DNA from: Candidatus Gastranaerophilales bacterium | GTDB lineage: Bacteria > Cyanobacteriota > Vampirovibrionia > Gastranaerophilales > Gastranaerophilaceae | NCBI GenBank assembly: GCA_944323095.1 | Contig: CALURE010000097.1 | Coordinates: forward strand, 1-6,047 | Length of the DNA: 6,047 nucleotides | Reading direction: 5' to 3' | Part shown: positions 1-5,522 of the stretch, piece after piece | Position numbering within the stretch: the stretch's first letter is position 1 | Layout: every line of letters starts with the position of its first letter | The notes under the pieces: generated by a model | What the model was told of the DNA's origin: nothing | What the model saw: the letters and a program-made list of their open reading frames with translations, nothing else | Databases searched by the model: none | Translations under genes and position numbers: made by a program

Positions 1-32
1 CGGCTCAGAATGACACGCTATTGTCTCTTGAG

Positions 33-53
33 ATCCCGAAACAAGTTCGGGAT
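33..53. repeat. Perfect 8-bp hairpin, likely dispersed palindromic repeat
   Basis: ATCCCGAA (33-40) and TTCGGGAT (46-53) pair perfectly around the 5-nt loop ACAAG. The surrounding text (CAGAATGAC upstream, GATGACAG downstream) has the look of short interspersed palindromic repeats scattered between genes in many bacterial genomes. It lies downstream of the MCE gene but has no T-tract, so it is not a standard intrinsic terminator. Copy number cannot be judged from a single window. Confidence 0.5.
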
Positions 54-64
54 GACAGATTGCT

Positions 65-84
65 CCCTCTCCTGTTGGAGAGGG
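65..84. repeat. Perfect GC-rich 8-bp hairpin, likely repeat
   Basis: CCCTCTCC (65-72) and GGAGAGGG (77-84) form a perfect 8-bp stem with the 4-nt loop TGTT, followed by GCGGGGTGAGGG. It lies 31 bp beyond the stop codon of the MCE gene and is far more GC-rich than everything around it. It could hinder transcription or stabilise the 3' end of that mRNA, but no U-run follows the stem on either strand. It probably forms one composite repeat with the neighbouring hairpin at 33-53. Confidence 0.5.
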
Positions 85-115
85 GCGGGGTGAGGGCTTA
101 CTATCAATCCCCTGT

Positions 116-1000
116 TTATCTACAGCCGCATTTTTTCTGACCTACAGGACTGCCAAAAATTAAACGAAGCCCGCCAAACGGCTTTTTCATTGTACAATTT
201 AAGCCGGTTGTCATTTCATCAATATTGCATAAAACTTTGTTTACTTCTTCTATAGTACAGCCTAATTGCGGAATTGTTTTATTCAGTTCATTTGTCATAA
301 GCTTTACATTCCTTGTTACAAGCTGAACATTTTTTGCCGTTGCATCCATTCTTTTGTCATCAAATGCACCGTTTAAATTAGATGTTGTTAAATCTACATT
401 TTTGGAAATTTTTACAAAATTTTCAGTACTGTGCTGCAAATCTGATGATGCTTTTACGACATTAGGACTTACATCGGATGCCATTGTATTCAAAGTAGAA
501 AATAAATCACCCAGAACCTGTATTGTTACATTTAAATTTTTTACGGCCTCAGCAGCATCAGCCTTTATCGCATCAAGAGAGTCAGGATCCTGATTTGCAA
601 GATAGCTTTCCATATCAACTGTAGTATCACCGGCAATTCTGTCTCCATCTTTCAAAAAGAATTGCGAAGGTTCTTCAGGGTAAATTATATCTATATAATC
701 AAATTTTTTATCCCAGCGGTTTTTCTCTTTTTTTAAATTTACGGAAATATTAACCGGCAGTTTTAAATCATGCGGATGAAGCCTCATCGTAACTATTGTT
801 GACGTATAAGTTTTATTTGGTCTGACTTTTACAACCTTGCCGATTTTAAACCCGTTATAATAAATTGGCGCTCTGTCATGGAACGGACGCAGATTTTTAA
901 ATTCAGCTGTAATATATGTGTTTGTTTTATAAAAGTAATAAGTTATACCTATTGAAGCAAGTAAAACTAATAAAATTAAAGATTTATACAAATTATTCAT
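116..1000 (-). CDS. MCE/MlaD-domain protein (lipid-transport substrate-binding subunit)
   Basis: This 294-aa protein is anchored by one N-terminal hydrophobic helix (about residues 7-23). An MCE domain follows (about 28-115), recognisable from the pattern Y-x-x-A-x-F at 29-34 and YYNGFKIGKVVKV at 47-59, the usual 'pVyyNGvkVGkV' signature. Residues about 135-265 are rich in heptad-like helical sequence and probably form a long coiled or tubular extension. The tail has PFGGLRLIFG (274-283) and ends KKCGCR. Known MCE proteins form hexameric rings that bind lipids for ABC-type transport between inner and outer membranes, with the domain in the periplasm. No permease or ATPase gene is in the window, so this is either a lone subunit or part of a split locus. 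The ATG at 998-1000 starts directly at the membrane helix; no clear Shine-Dalgarno is visible. The family call is strong; the substrate is unknown. Confidence 0.85.
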   Translation of the reverse strand: MNNLYKSLILLVLLASIGITYYFYKTNTYITAEFKNLRPFHDRAPIYYNGFKIGKVVKVRPNKTYTSTIVTMRLHPHDLKLPVNISVNLKKEKNRWDKKFDYIDIIYPEEPSQFFLKDGDRIAGDTTVDMESYLANQDPDSLDAIKADAAEAVKNLNVTIQVLGDLFSTLNTMASDVSPNVVKASSDLQHSTENFVKISKNVDLTTSNLNGAFDDKRMDATAKNVQLVTRNVKLMTNELNKTIPQLGCTIEEVNKVLCNIDEMTTGLNCTMKKPFGGLRLIFGSPVGQKKCGCR

Positions 1001-1071
1001 ATTTTAAATTCTATTTAAGCTAAAATATAAACACATTCCCGAACCGATTAATTTTATAGTACAATATCATT
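1001..1071. promoter_or_regulatory. Divergent promoter region between the MCE gene and the C_GCAxxG_C_C gene
   Basis: This 71-bp AT-rich gap separates two divergently transcribed genes, so both promoters must lie here or overlap the coding starts. On the plus strand TACAAT (1060-1065) is a near-consensus -10 box, ending only 6 nt before the ATG at 1072. No good -35 is seen. On the minus strand several AT-rich -10-like strings occur (for example TAGAAT, 7 nt before the MCE start), but none stands out. Confidence 0.4.
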
Positions 1072-1533
1072 ATGGAAGAAAACAAATATTCAAAAAAAGC
1101 CGAAGAACTATTTTTAAGAGGTTATAACTGCTCTCAGGCAGTTTTTTGTGCATTTGCAGATGATTTAGGAATTGATTTTGAAACAGCTTTAAAACTTTCA
1201 TCATCATTCGGCGGCGGAATGGGAAGATTACGCGAAGTGTGCGGAACTTTAAGCGCAATATTTATGATAGCCGGTCTGAAATACGGCTACACAAGTCCGG
1301 ATGATTATGACGCAAAAACAAAGCACTATGAACTTATTCAAAAATTAGCAGCAGAATTCAAAAACAGACACGGGTCAATTATATGCCGCGAATTGCTGGG
1401 CTTAAAAGCAGGCGCAGATTCTCCTATCCCTGAAAAAAGAACCGAAAAATATTACACAACCCGTCCATGTCCGAAATTGGCAGCCTCAGCAGCTGAGATA
1501 ATAAGTAATTACATAAATTCAAAAAAACAATAA
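1072..1533 (+). CDS. C_GCAxxG_C_C family protein (conserved-cysteine, probably redox or metal-binding)
   Basis: This 153-aa soluble protein fits the family named for its spaced cysteines. Visible landmarks are GYNCSQAVFCAF (17-28; C20 and C26), FGGGMGR (46-52), VCGTLSAI (56-63; C57), a CREL motif (C105) and RPCPKL (131-136; C133). The GGG-M-G-R then CG arrangement is the most diagnostic part. Family members are small cytoplasmic proteins of unproven biochemical role, often suspected of binding metal or an iron-sulfur cluster because of the cysteines. In this copy the CG-A-x-x-G core reads CGTLSAI, so the second glycine is replaced by alanine. The ATG at 1072 lacks a Shine-Dalgarno and sits 6 nt after a TACAAT box, suggesting a leaderless mRNA. 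It appears monocistronic: 171 bp separate it from the next gene. Confidence 0.85.
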   Translation: MEENKYSKKAEELFLRGYNCSQAVFCAFADDLGIDFETALKLSSSFGGGMGRLREVCGTLSAIFMIAGLKYGYTSPDDYDAKTKHYELIQKLAAEFKNRHGSIICRELLGLKAGADSPIPEKRTEKYYTTRPCPKLAASAAEIISNYINSKKQ

Positions 1534-1588
1534 CCATAACATTTGTAACAAAAATATAAATAAAAATTATTTCCAATATCTGACAGAC

Positions 1589-1605
1589 TAATTTTATAAT
1601 ATAAT
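1589..1605 (+). promoter_or_regulatory. AT-rich promoter-like element upstream of the GH13 gene
   Basis: TAATTTTATAATATAAT contains overlapping TATAAT boxes (1595-1600 and 1600-1605). CTGACA at 1580-1585 resembles a -35 but is only 14 nt from the second box. The same 17-mer, with two substitutions, occurs at 1049-1065 just upstream of the preceding gene. It may be a distal promoter or a shared upstream element. Confidence 0.35.
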
Positions 1606-1648
1606 TATTTTATTAATTAAAATAACAAAACATTACCTTATCTGTTAA

Positions 1649-1676
1649 TTGTTCAAAATTTTAATAATGATATGAT
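1649..1676 (+). promoter_or_regulatory. Candidate proximal promoter of the GH13 gene
   Basis: TTGTTC (1649-1654), a 16-nt spacer and TATGAT (1671-1676) form a plausible sigma70-type promoter. Transcription would begin near 1683, giving a leader of about 22 nt that carries GGAG at 1691-1694. If real, the in-frame ATG at 1672 lies inside the -10 box and cannot be the start codon, which supports the start at 1705. Confidence 0.4.
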
Positions 1677-1704
1677 AGAAAAAATTAAATGGAGATATCT
1701 ATAT

Positions 1705-3750
1705 ATGAAAAGGCTGATAGCAGGATTATTGACTTTGCTGTTTTTATTGAATGGTGCCGCAGGGACTGTTTATGCCATAGAAAATATCAGCGGTGCAGCT
1801 CAAGCTTCAATCAAAGCTGACGAAAATGCAATTATTCCGCAAAAATTAGAAAAAGAAATGAAAGCATCGATAGCTAAAGTGTACGGTGCTGAAAATACAG
1901 AAGTCATATATTCAAATATCCTTGCAATTGCCGGAAAAGCAAAAAAAGAACGCTCATCAGCCCTTATCGAAGAAGATTTAAAAAGACCCTCCGACTGGTA
2001 TAAAGATGAAGTTATTTATATGTTTTACGCAAACCATTTCGGAGTAAAAAATCCGGATAAAAATAACACGTTTAAAGATGACATTCAAATGCTTGATTAT
2101 CTGAAAAACCTCGGTGTCACAACAATTTATATATTACCGTTTGTTGATTCACCTATGGAAGATGCAGGATTTGATATCAGAAATCCCAGAGGTATCAGAC
2201 AGGATCTGGGAGGAATGTTTGAATTCCAGAAATTTATATCAGCAGCTAGACAAAAAGGATTTAAAATAAAAGCAGATCTTGTTTTAAACCACTTTTCGGA
2301 CCAGCATGAATGGTTTCAGGCAGCGCTTAAAGGTGACACGTCTAAAATTAATTATTTTGTGACACGAGAACAAATGCCTGAATACACAAAATACAAAGAT
2401 CCAAAACTCGGCTGGGTTGCAGAATACAAAGAACCTAACGGAAAAATATCTAAAAGAAGAATTATTTTCCCTGAAATAACCGAAAATAATTACAGAAAAG
2501 TTACAATAAATAAAAAAGATTACTATTTTTACCACACATTTTATCCCTTCCAGCTAGATATAAACTGGAAAAATCCGCAGGTGCTTTACTATAATCTTGA
2601 AACAATAGCATTCTGGGCTAATCAGGGAGTTGATATTTTCAGAATGGATGCAATACCGTATTTAATAAAAGAGGATGGCACAAATGCAGAAAATCTTGAA
2701 GATACTCACAGAATAATAAAAATCCTGAGCGCATTTATTCAAGCCGTTGCTCCGCGCTCGGTAATTCAGGCAGAAGCATGCCAGATGCCAAATAAAATTC
2801 TTCCCTATTTCGGAACCGAAAGAAAATTTAAAGAAGAAATTAAAGGAGAAGAAAAAGAATTTACAAGAACAGATGAAGTGCAAATCGCCTATCATTTCCC
2901 TTACATGCCTGCAATATGGGCATCTCTTGTAACTGCTGATAACAGCTATTTCTGGAAAGCTTTTAAACAAACCCCGCAAATACCTTCTTCTGCTTCATGG
3001 GCAATATTTTTAAGAGTACACGACGAGCTTACACTGGAAATGGTTAATGAAAAAACAAGAGAAATACTTTTTGAAGATCTGGCTCCGAAAGGTGCAGCAT
3101 TCAGAAAAGGCTTCGGTGTATCAGGAAGAATGGCAAACTTCTTAGACAATAATCCTGACAGAATAGGTATGGCTTTTTCGATTTTAATGTCACTTCCGGG
3201 AATTCCAATTATTTACTACGGAGACGAAATTGGAATTCAAAACAACTTTGCAAATGCAAATAAAAGTGCTAAACTCCGCGAAGCAAAACAGAAAAAAGAC
3301 AAAGATGTTAAAAATAAAGTTAAAATGCTAAGCTACTTTGACAGCCGCGATATAAACAGAGGGCCGATAACCCAAAAAGCTTTTGATGATGCTGTAAACC
3401 ATAAAGGAACATACAACAACAAAGTTTATGAAAGAGTAAAACAGCTTATCAAGGTAAGAAAACAATACCCTGTTATAACCCGCGGGTCATTTGTGGAACT
3501 AAAAACAAAATCACCTGAAGTCTTTGCCTACGTAAGATCCACAGACTCTGACAGAGTTGTTGTAATAAACAATCTTTCCGATAACAAAATAAAAGCAACC
3601 ATTATATTTACAGATGACAACTTTGGGAAAAAAGGCAAAGATATCTACCTTAAAAATCTTTTAACGGACAAAATGGTTCGTGCCAGAGTTGAAAATAAAG
3701 AACTCACTGTGCGTCTCAATGGTTATGATGCAATGTGGCTTAAAATGTAA
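1705..3750 (+). CDS. Exported GH13 alpha-amylase-family enzyme, trehalose-synthase-like
   Basis: The start at 1705 gives 681 aa. It is preceded by GGAG at 1691-1694 and begins a signal peptide: MKR, a hydrophobic run to about residue 18, and a likely cleavage after TVYA (near 24). The alternative ATG at 1672 has no ribosome site. A helical linker of about 70 residues leads to the (beta/alpha)8 barrel, starting at W98-Y-K-D-E. GH13 regions: I, DLVLNH (191-196); II, FRMDAIPYL with R313 and nucleophile D315; III, general acid/base E357 in QAEACQ; IV, VHDELT with H439-D440. The strings DAIPYL, IKEDGTN-ENL--TH, HFP-MP, HDELTLEM and YYGDEIG match trehalose synthase (maltose to trehalose isomerase, GH13_16) better than ordinary amylases. 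A beta-rich C-terminal domain ends the protein. Trehalose synthases are normally cytoplasmic, so the signal peptide is odd. Glucan or maltose processing in the periplasm or at the surface is likely; the exact reaction is unproven. Confidence 0.85.
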   Translation: MKRLIAGLLTLLFLLNGAAGTVYAIENISGAAQASIKADENAIIPQKLEKEMKASIAKVYGAENTEVIYSNILAIAGKAKKERSSALIEEDLKRPSDWYKDEVIYMFYANHFGVKNPDKNNTFKDDIQMLDYLKNLGVTTIYILPFVDSPMEDAGFDIRNPRGIRQDLGGMFEFQKFISAARQKGFKIKADLVLNHFSDQHEWFQAALKGDTSKINYFVTREQMPEYTKYKDPKLGWVAEYKEPNGKISKRRIIFPEITENNYRKVTINKKDYYFYHTFYPFQLDINWKNPQVLYYNLETIAFWANQGVDIFRMDAIPYLIKEDGTNAENLEDTHRIIKILSAFIQAVAPRSVIQAEACQMPNKILPYFGTERKFKEEIKGEEKEFTRTDEVQIAYHFPYMPAIWASLVTADNSYFWKAFKQTPQIPSSASWAIFLRVHDELTLEMVNEKTREILFEDLAPKGAAFRKGFGVSGRMANFLDNNPDRIGMAFSILMSLPGIPIIYYGDEIGIQNNFANANKSAKLREAKQKKDKDVKNKVKMLSYFDSRDINRGPITQKAFDDAVNHKGTYNNKVYERVKQLIKVRKQYPVITRGSFVELKTKSPEVFAYVRSTDSDRVVVINNLSDNKIKATIIFTDDNFGKKGKDIYLKNLLTDKMVRARVENKELTVRLNGYDAMWLKM

Positions 3751-3769
3751 AGAGGTTGTTCCTTTTTTT
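3749..3769 (+). terminator. Weak possible intrinsic terminator after the GH13 gene
   Basis: AAAGAGG (3749-3755) can pair with CCTTTTT (3761-3767) around TTGTT, with one G-T pair, and the T-run continues to 3769. The stem overlaps the stop codon and has only two G-C pairs, so it is weak. No better terminator is visible downstream of the gene. Confidence 0.25.
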
Positions 3770-3799
3770 ATTATATTCGAAAACTTGCCTACTGATTGT

Positions 3800-3952
3800 T
3801 TTACATATAAAGCCTGCATTAGGATTAAAAGATATCCAACAGTTACAGCAACCTTTGATAAAATGTCCGATGCTAAAATTTGGGTGGCTGAAAATGAAGC
3901 TCCGCGGAAAAAGGGCCTGCATATAAAAAACTGCTCTGCCCAAAAAGCATAA
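3800..3952 (+). pseudogene. Remnant of a tyrosine recombinase (phage-type integrase), N-terminal part only
   Basis: About 50 codons are open in this frame and end at TAA (3950-3952). They encode Y-K-A-C-IRIKRYPTVTATFD, then K-M-SDAKIWVAENEA, then RKKGLH. This matches the beta-strand and helix pattern at the very N-terminus of many phage or island integrases: 'y.arIr.kGyp..skTF.tk.dAe.Wa...E..i..G'. No start codon with a ribosome site is present; upstream the frame runs out of phase through the end of the GH13 gene. The SAM-like core-binding and catalytic domains are absent, and there is no Arg/His/Tyr catalytic region anywhere downstream. It is therefore a decayed fragment, left by insertion and later deletion. 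Its position at the junction between ordinary genes and the toxin-antitoxin cluster suggests that cluster arrived on a mobile element. Confidence 0.6.
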
Positions 3953-3984
3953 TCTTAGCAGTGGAATTTAATGTCCACAAAATC

Positions 3985-4293
3985 TTACATAACTTTCTTT
4001 TGCTCATTGTAGTTGAATGGAACAATATTTGAGAGGTCTGTTTTTCGTTCGGCCTCTAAAAGCTCAAAGTTGTTTTGCAGGCGAAGGAAATAACCCTTTG
4101 AAAGTCCGAAGTATTTTGTCAGCCTTAAGTCTGTGTCAGCGGTTATAGACCTTTGACCTCTAATAATAGCATTTATTCGGTTTGACGGCACATTAATAGC
4201 CAGTGCAAGCGCGTTTTGAGAAAGTCCCAAAGGTTCTAAAAACTCATCTTGCAAAACCTGTCCTATATGAGGGATTTCTATATACTGTGCCAT
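3985..4293 (-). CDS. higA: HigA family antitoxin (HTH, XRE-type)
   Basis: The chosen start gives a 102-aa protein beginning MAQYIEIPHIG. It is preceded by GGAG 8 nt upstream of the ATG (4291-4293). An 18-residue extension to an upstream ATG is possible in frame but has no family support. Family landmarks: HIGQVLQDEFLEPLGLSQNALA, a helix-turn-helix across about residues 26-50 ending in NRINAIIRGQRSI, then TADTDLRLTKYFG, the standard HigA signature, and a C-terminal LQNNFELLEAE helix. HigA neutralises the ribosome-dependent mRNA interferase HigB and represses the operon. As in other higBA modules the toxin gene comes first. The 90-bp gap to higB is longer than usual and holds a candidate separate promoter with palindromes. 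The protein looks intact. Confidence 0.93.
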   Translation of the reverse strand: MAQYIEIPHIGQVLQDEFLEPLGLSQNALALAINVPSNRINAIIRGQRSITADTDLRLTKYFGLSKGYFLRLQNNFELLEAERKTDLSNIVPFNYNEQKKVM

Positions 4294-4321
4294 GATAGTA
4301 TCTCCATAGTTTTTATACATA

Positions 4322-4355
4322 TACATATTATGTACTATGTACAACATAAAATCAA
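4322..4355 (-). promoter_or_regulatory. Candidate higA promoter with overlapping palindromic operators
   Basis: On the minus strand TTGATT (complement of 4350-4355), a 17-nt spacer and CATAAT (complement of 4327-4332) make a reasonable sigma70 promoter for higA. Transcription would start near 4320, giving a leader of about 27 nt that includes the GGAG ribosome site. Two overlapping perfect palindromes lie over it: TACAT-ATT-ATGTA (4322-4334) and TGTAC-TAT-GTACA (4331-4343). They are good candidates for HigA or HigBA binding, which would give autoregulation of antitoxin supply. Promoter strength and binding are inferred. Confidence 0.45.
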
Positions 4356-4383
4356 CCCTGCTTGAGGATTATTTTTTCAAAAC

Positions 4384-4665
4384 TTAATGATAATCAACAA
4401 TTTCAACATCATAGGCATTGTTGTCAGACCAAACAAAACAAATGCGGAATTGCTGATTAATACGGATAGAGTGTTGTCCGGCTCTATCACCCCGTAACTG
4501 TTCAAGAAAGTTTGCAGGCGGTATACGCAAGTCCGTAACTTGTTCAGCAGCATCAATCATATGTAACTTAATTAAAGCCCGATATTGAATATCAGCCGGC
4601 AGCTTCTTTGAAAACTTACCCCTAAAAATCTTTTCCGTTTCCTTACACTTAAATGATTTAATCAT
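4384..4665 (-). CDS. higB: HigB family toxin (RelE/ParE superfamily mRNA interferase)
   Basis: From the ATG at 4663-4665 the protein has 93 aa, the usual HigB size, and begins MIKSFKCKETEKIF exactly as family members do. An in-frame TTG at 4683 would add six residues with no family match. Landmarks are IFRGKFSKKLP (13-23), DLRIPPANFLEQLRGDRAGQHSIRIN (45-70) and FRICFVW (73-79), ending VEIVDYH (87-93). Known HigB toxins bind the ribosomal A site and cleave translated mRNA. The basic residues R68 and R74 and the C-terminal DYH fall where the family has its active-site cluster, so the toxin looks intact. No Shine-Dalgarno precedes the ATG, and TACAAT lies 6 nt upstream, suggesting leaderless expression. 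Alternatively it is translated from a transcript entering from the gene 23 bp upstream. Confidence 0.93.
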   Translation of the reverse strand: MIKSFKCKETEKIFRGKFSKKLPADIQYRALIKLHMIDAAEQVTDLRIPPANFLEQLRGDRAGQHSIRINQQFRICFVWSDNNAYDVEIVDYH

Positions 4666-4671
4666 AGGAAG

Positions 4672-4692
4672 ATTGTATAACAAAAATGTTAT
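4672..4692 (-). promoter_or_regulatory. Candidate higB -10 box with overlapping palindromes
   Basis: On the minus strand TACAAT (complement of 4672-4677) lies 6 nt before the higB ATG. Two palindromes overlap or touch it: TTGT-ATA-ACAA (4673-4683) and ATAACA-AAAA-TGTTAT (4677-4692). The second also covers the stop codon of the upstream gene. No convincing -35 is present. The arrangement suits repression of higB by HigA or the complex. The second palindrome could instead act as a weak hairpin at the end of the upstream gene. Confidence 0.35.
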
Positions 4693-5513
4693 TCTAGAAA
4701 TGGATTCATTACAAAGGAAACCATATAATCATCTAAAAAGCAATTATTAAAACTAAATCCTCCGAATTGTGCGTTATGTATATTGCTTAGTCCGTTATCA
4801 TCTAATTGGAAATCTGCAAAATATCTAAAATAACCTTTATTGACAAAACATTTTTGCATATATCCACCAACTCCTTTGGCTTTTGATTTATCAGTTTTAA
4901 GAAATTGTCTAAAACAATTTAATACTGTTTTTGAAGAGTTTTTTTCATAATAATTTAAAAATTCCTGTTTCCCAGAGCCAAAACAAAAAAAATTAGTGTT
5001 AGTTATATCAATATCATTTATGCAAGTTTTTACTTCATTATTTATTATATGAGGTTTTATATGATATAATTTAAATTTTAATTCTGCAAAACAAAAACCA
5101 AAAATTGCAAACTCAATTTCAACATTATTTGGAAAGCTAAATCCATAACATTTATAGTAATGTTCCAAAATTTGAGACACTAAAATTGCTGCAGATTTTA
5201 AAGAAGGGCAAGAAAAATTTTTTTGAGTAGTAGGTAGTAAGTGGCTAAAACAAATTCTAGCGATATTATATGTTTGCATTGCGATACTAACATTTCCCGC
5301 AAAAGTCAATCCAAATTCATTGTGAATTAATTTTGGACACTCTTTAAAATTTGTAGCATAATTAAATCGGCAGTTAAGAATTTTTATCGACTGCTCAGTA
5401 ATACTGCTTTGAAGGTTTGATATATTTGAAATGAGACTATCAGCTAAACATATTATTCCTTCAGTGTCATTTTGAAATTGAGGTTTTCTATAATATAGAG
5501 TTATTAAAGTCAT
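4689..5513 (-). CDS. Putative proteasome/HslV-like Ntn hydrolase (divergent, otherwise unrecognised)
   Basis: I do not recognise a named family for this 274-aa protein, but its layout resembles a proteasome beta subunit or HslV. It starts M-T-L-I, so removing Met would expose Thr2, the nucleophile position. GIICLADSLIS (19-29) resembles the beta-strand with the catalytic Asp ('vvLAaDsr.t'; D25). PKLIHNEFGLTFAGN (60-74) resembles the Lys33 strand and 'K.i.i.d...gaAG' turn (K61). EFAIFGFCF-ELKFKLYHIKP (134-154) resembles the central strand pair, FFCFGSGKQEFLNYYE (175-190) the 'a.GSGs..a...L' motif, and GVGGYMQKCFV (214-224) a late strand. Spacing between D25 and K61 is longer than usual, an insertion of about 20 residues. 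No signal peptide or membrane helix is seen. It starts 9 bp after the XRE gene stop, so the two are probably co-transcribed. The coding sequence is more AT-rich than the GH13 gene, consistent with transfer. The fold call rests on pattern matching by eye. Confidence 0.5.
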   Translation of the reverse strand: MTLITLYYRKPQFQNDTEGIICLADSLISNISNLQSSITEQSIKILNCRFNYATNFKECPKLIHNEFGLTFAGNVSIAMQTYNIARICFSHLLPTTQKNFSCPSLKSAAILVSQILEHYYKCYGFSFPNNVEIEFAIFGFCFAELKFKLYHIKPHIINNEVKTCINDIDITNTNFFCFGSGKQEFLNYYEKNSSKTVLNCFRQFLKTDKSKAKGVGGYMQKCFVNKGYFRYFADFQLDDNGLSNIHNAQFGGFSFNNCFLDDYMVSFVMNPFLE

Positions 5514-5522
5514 AAAATCTTA

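Noticed and set aside
354..593. Plus-strand open frame inside the MCE gene
   Set aside because: It is antisense to a well-supported gene and its translation shows no family features.
1672..1704. Upstream in-frame ATG as the start of the GH13 gene
   Set aside because: It has no ribosome site, overlaps a candidate -10 box, and would put 11 polar residues before the signal peptide. The ATG at 1705 has GGAG and starts directly at MKR plus a hydrophobic run.
1534..1704. Riboswitch or other structured leader upstream of the GH13 gene
   Set aside because: The region is AT-rich, low-complexity sequence with no strong paired elements or known riboswitch core.
2284..3149. Three minus-strand open frames inside the GH13 gene
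   Set aside because: They overlap a strongly conserved enzyme gene and encode low-complexity, Phe/Cys-rich translations typical of antisense shadows.
3740..3943. Minus-strand 67-aa open frame opposite the integrase remnant
   Set aside because: No ribosome site or recognisable domain; the plus strand gives a clear integrase-like match over the same bases.
3961..3978. GTGGA...TCCAC hairpin beyond higA as a terminator
   Set aside because: Only a 5-bp stem with an 8-nt loop and no T-tract on the minus strand; too weak to call.
4294..4347. Extended N-terminus of HigA from an upstream ATG
   Set aside because: The extra 18 residues have no family match and are encoded by the palindromic promoter region; the downstream ATG has a clear GGAG.
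4666..4683. TTG start adding six residues to HigB
   Set aside because: No ribosome site and no family support; the sequence overlaps the candidate -10 box and palindrome.
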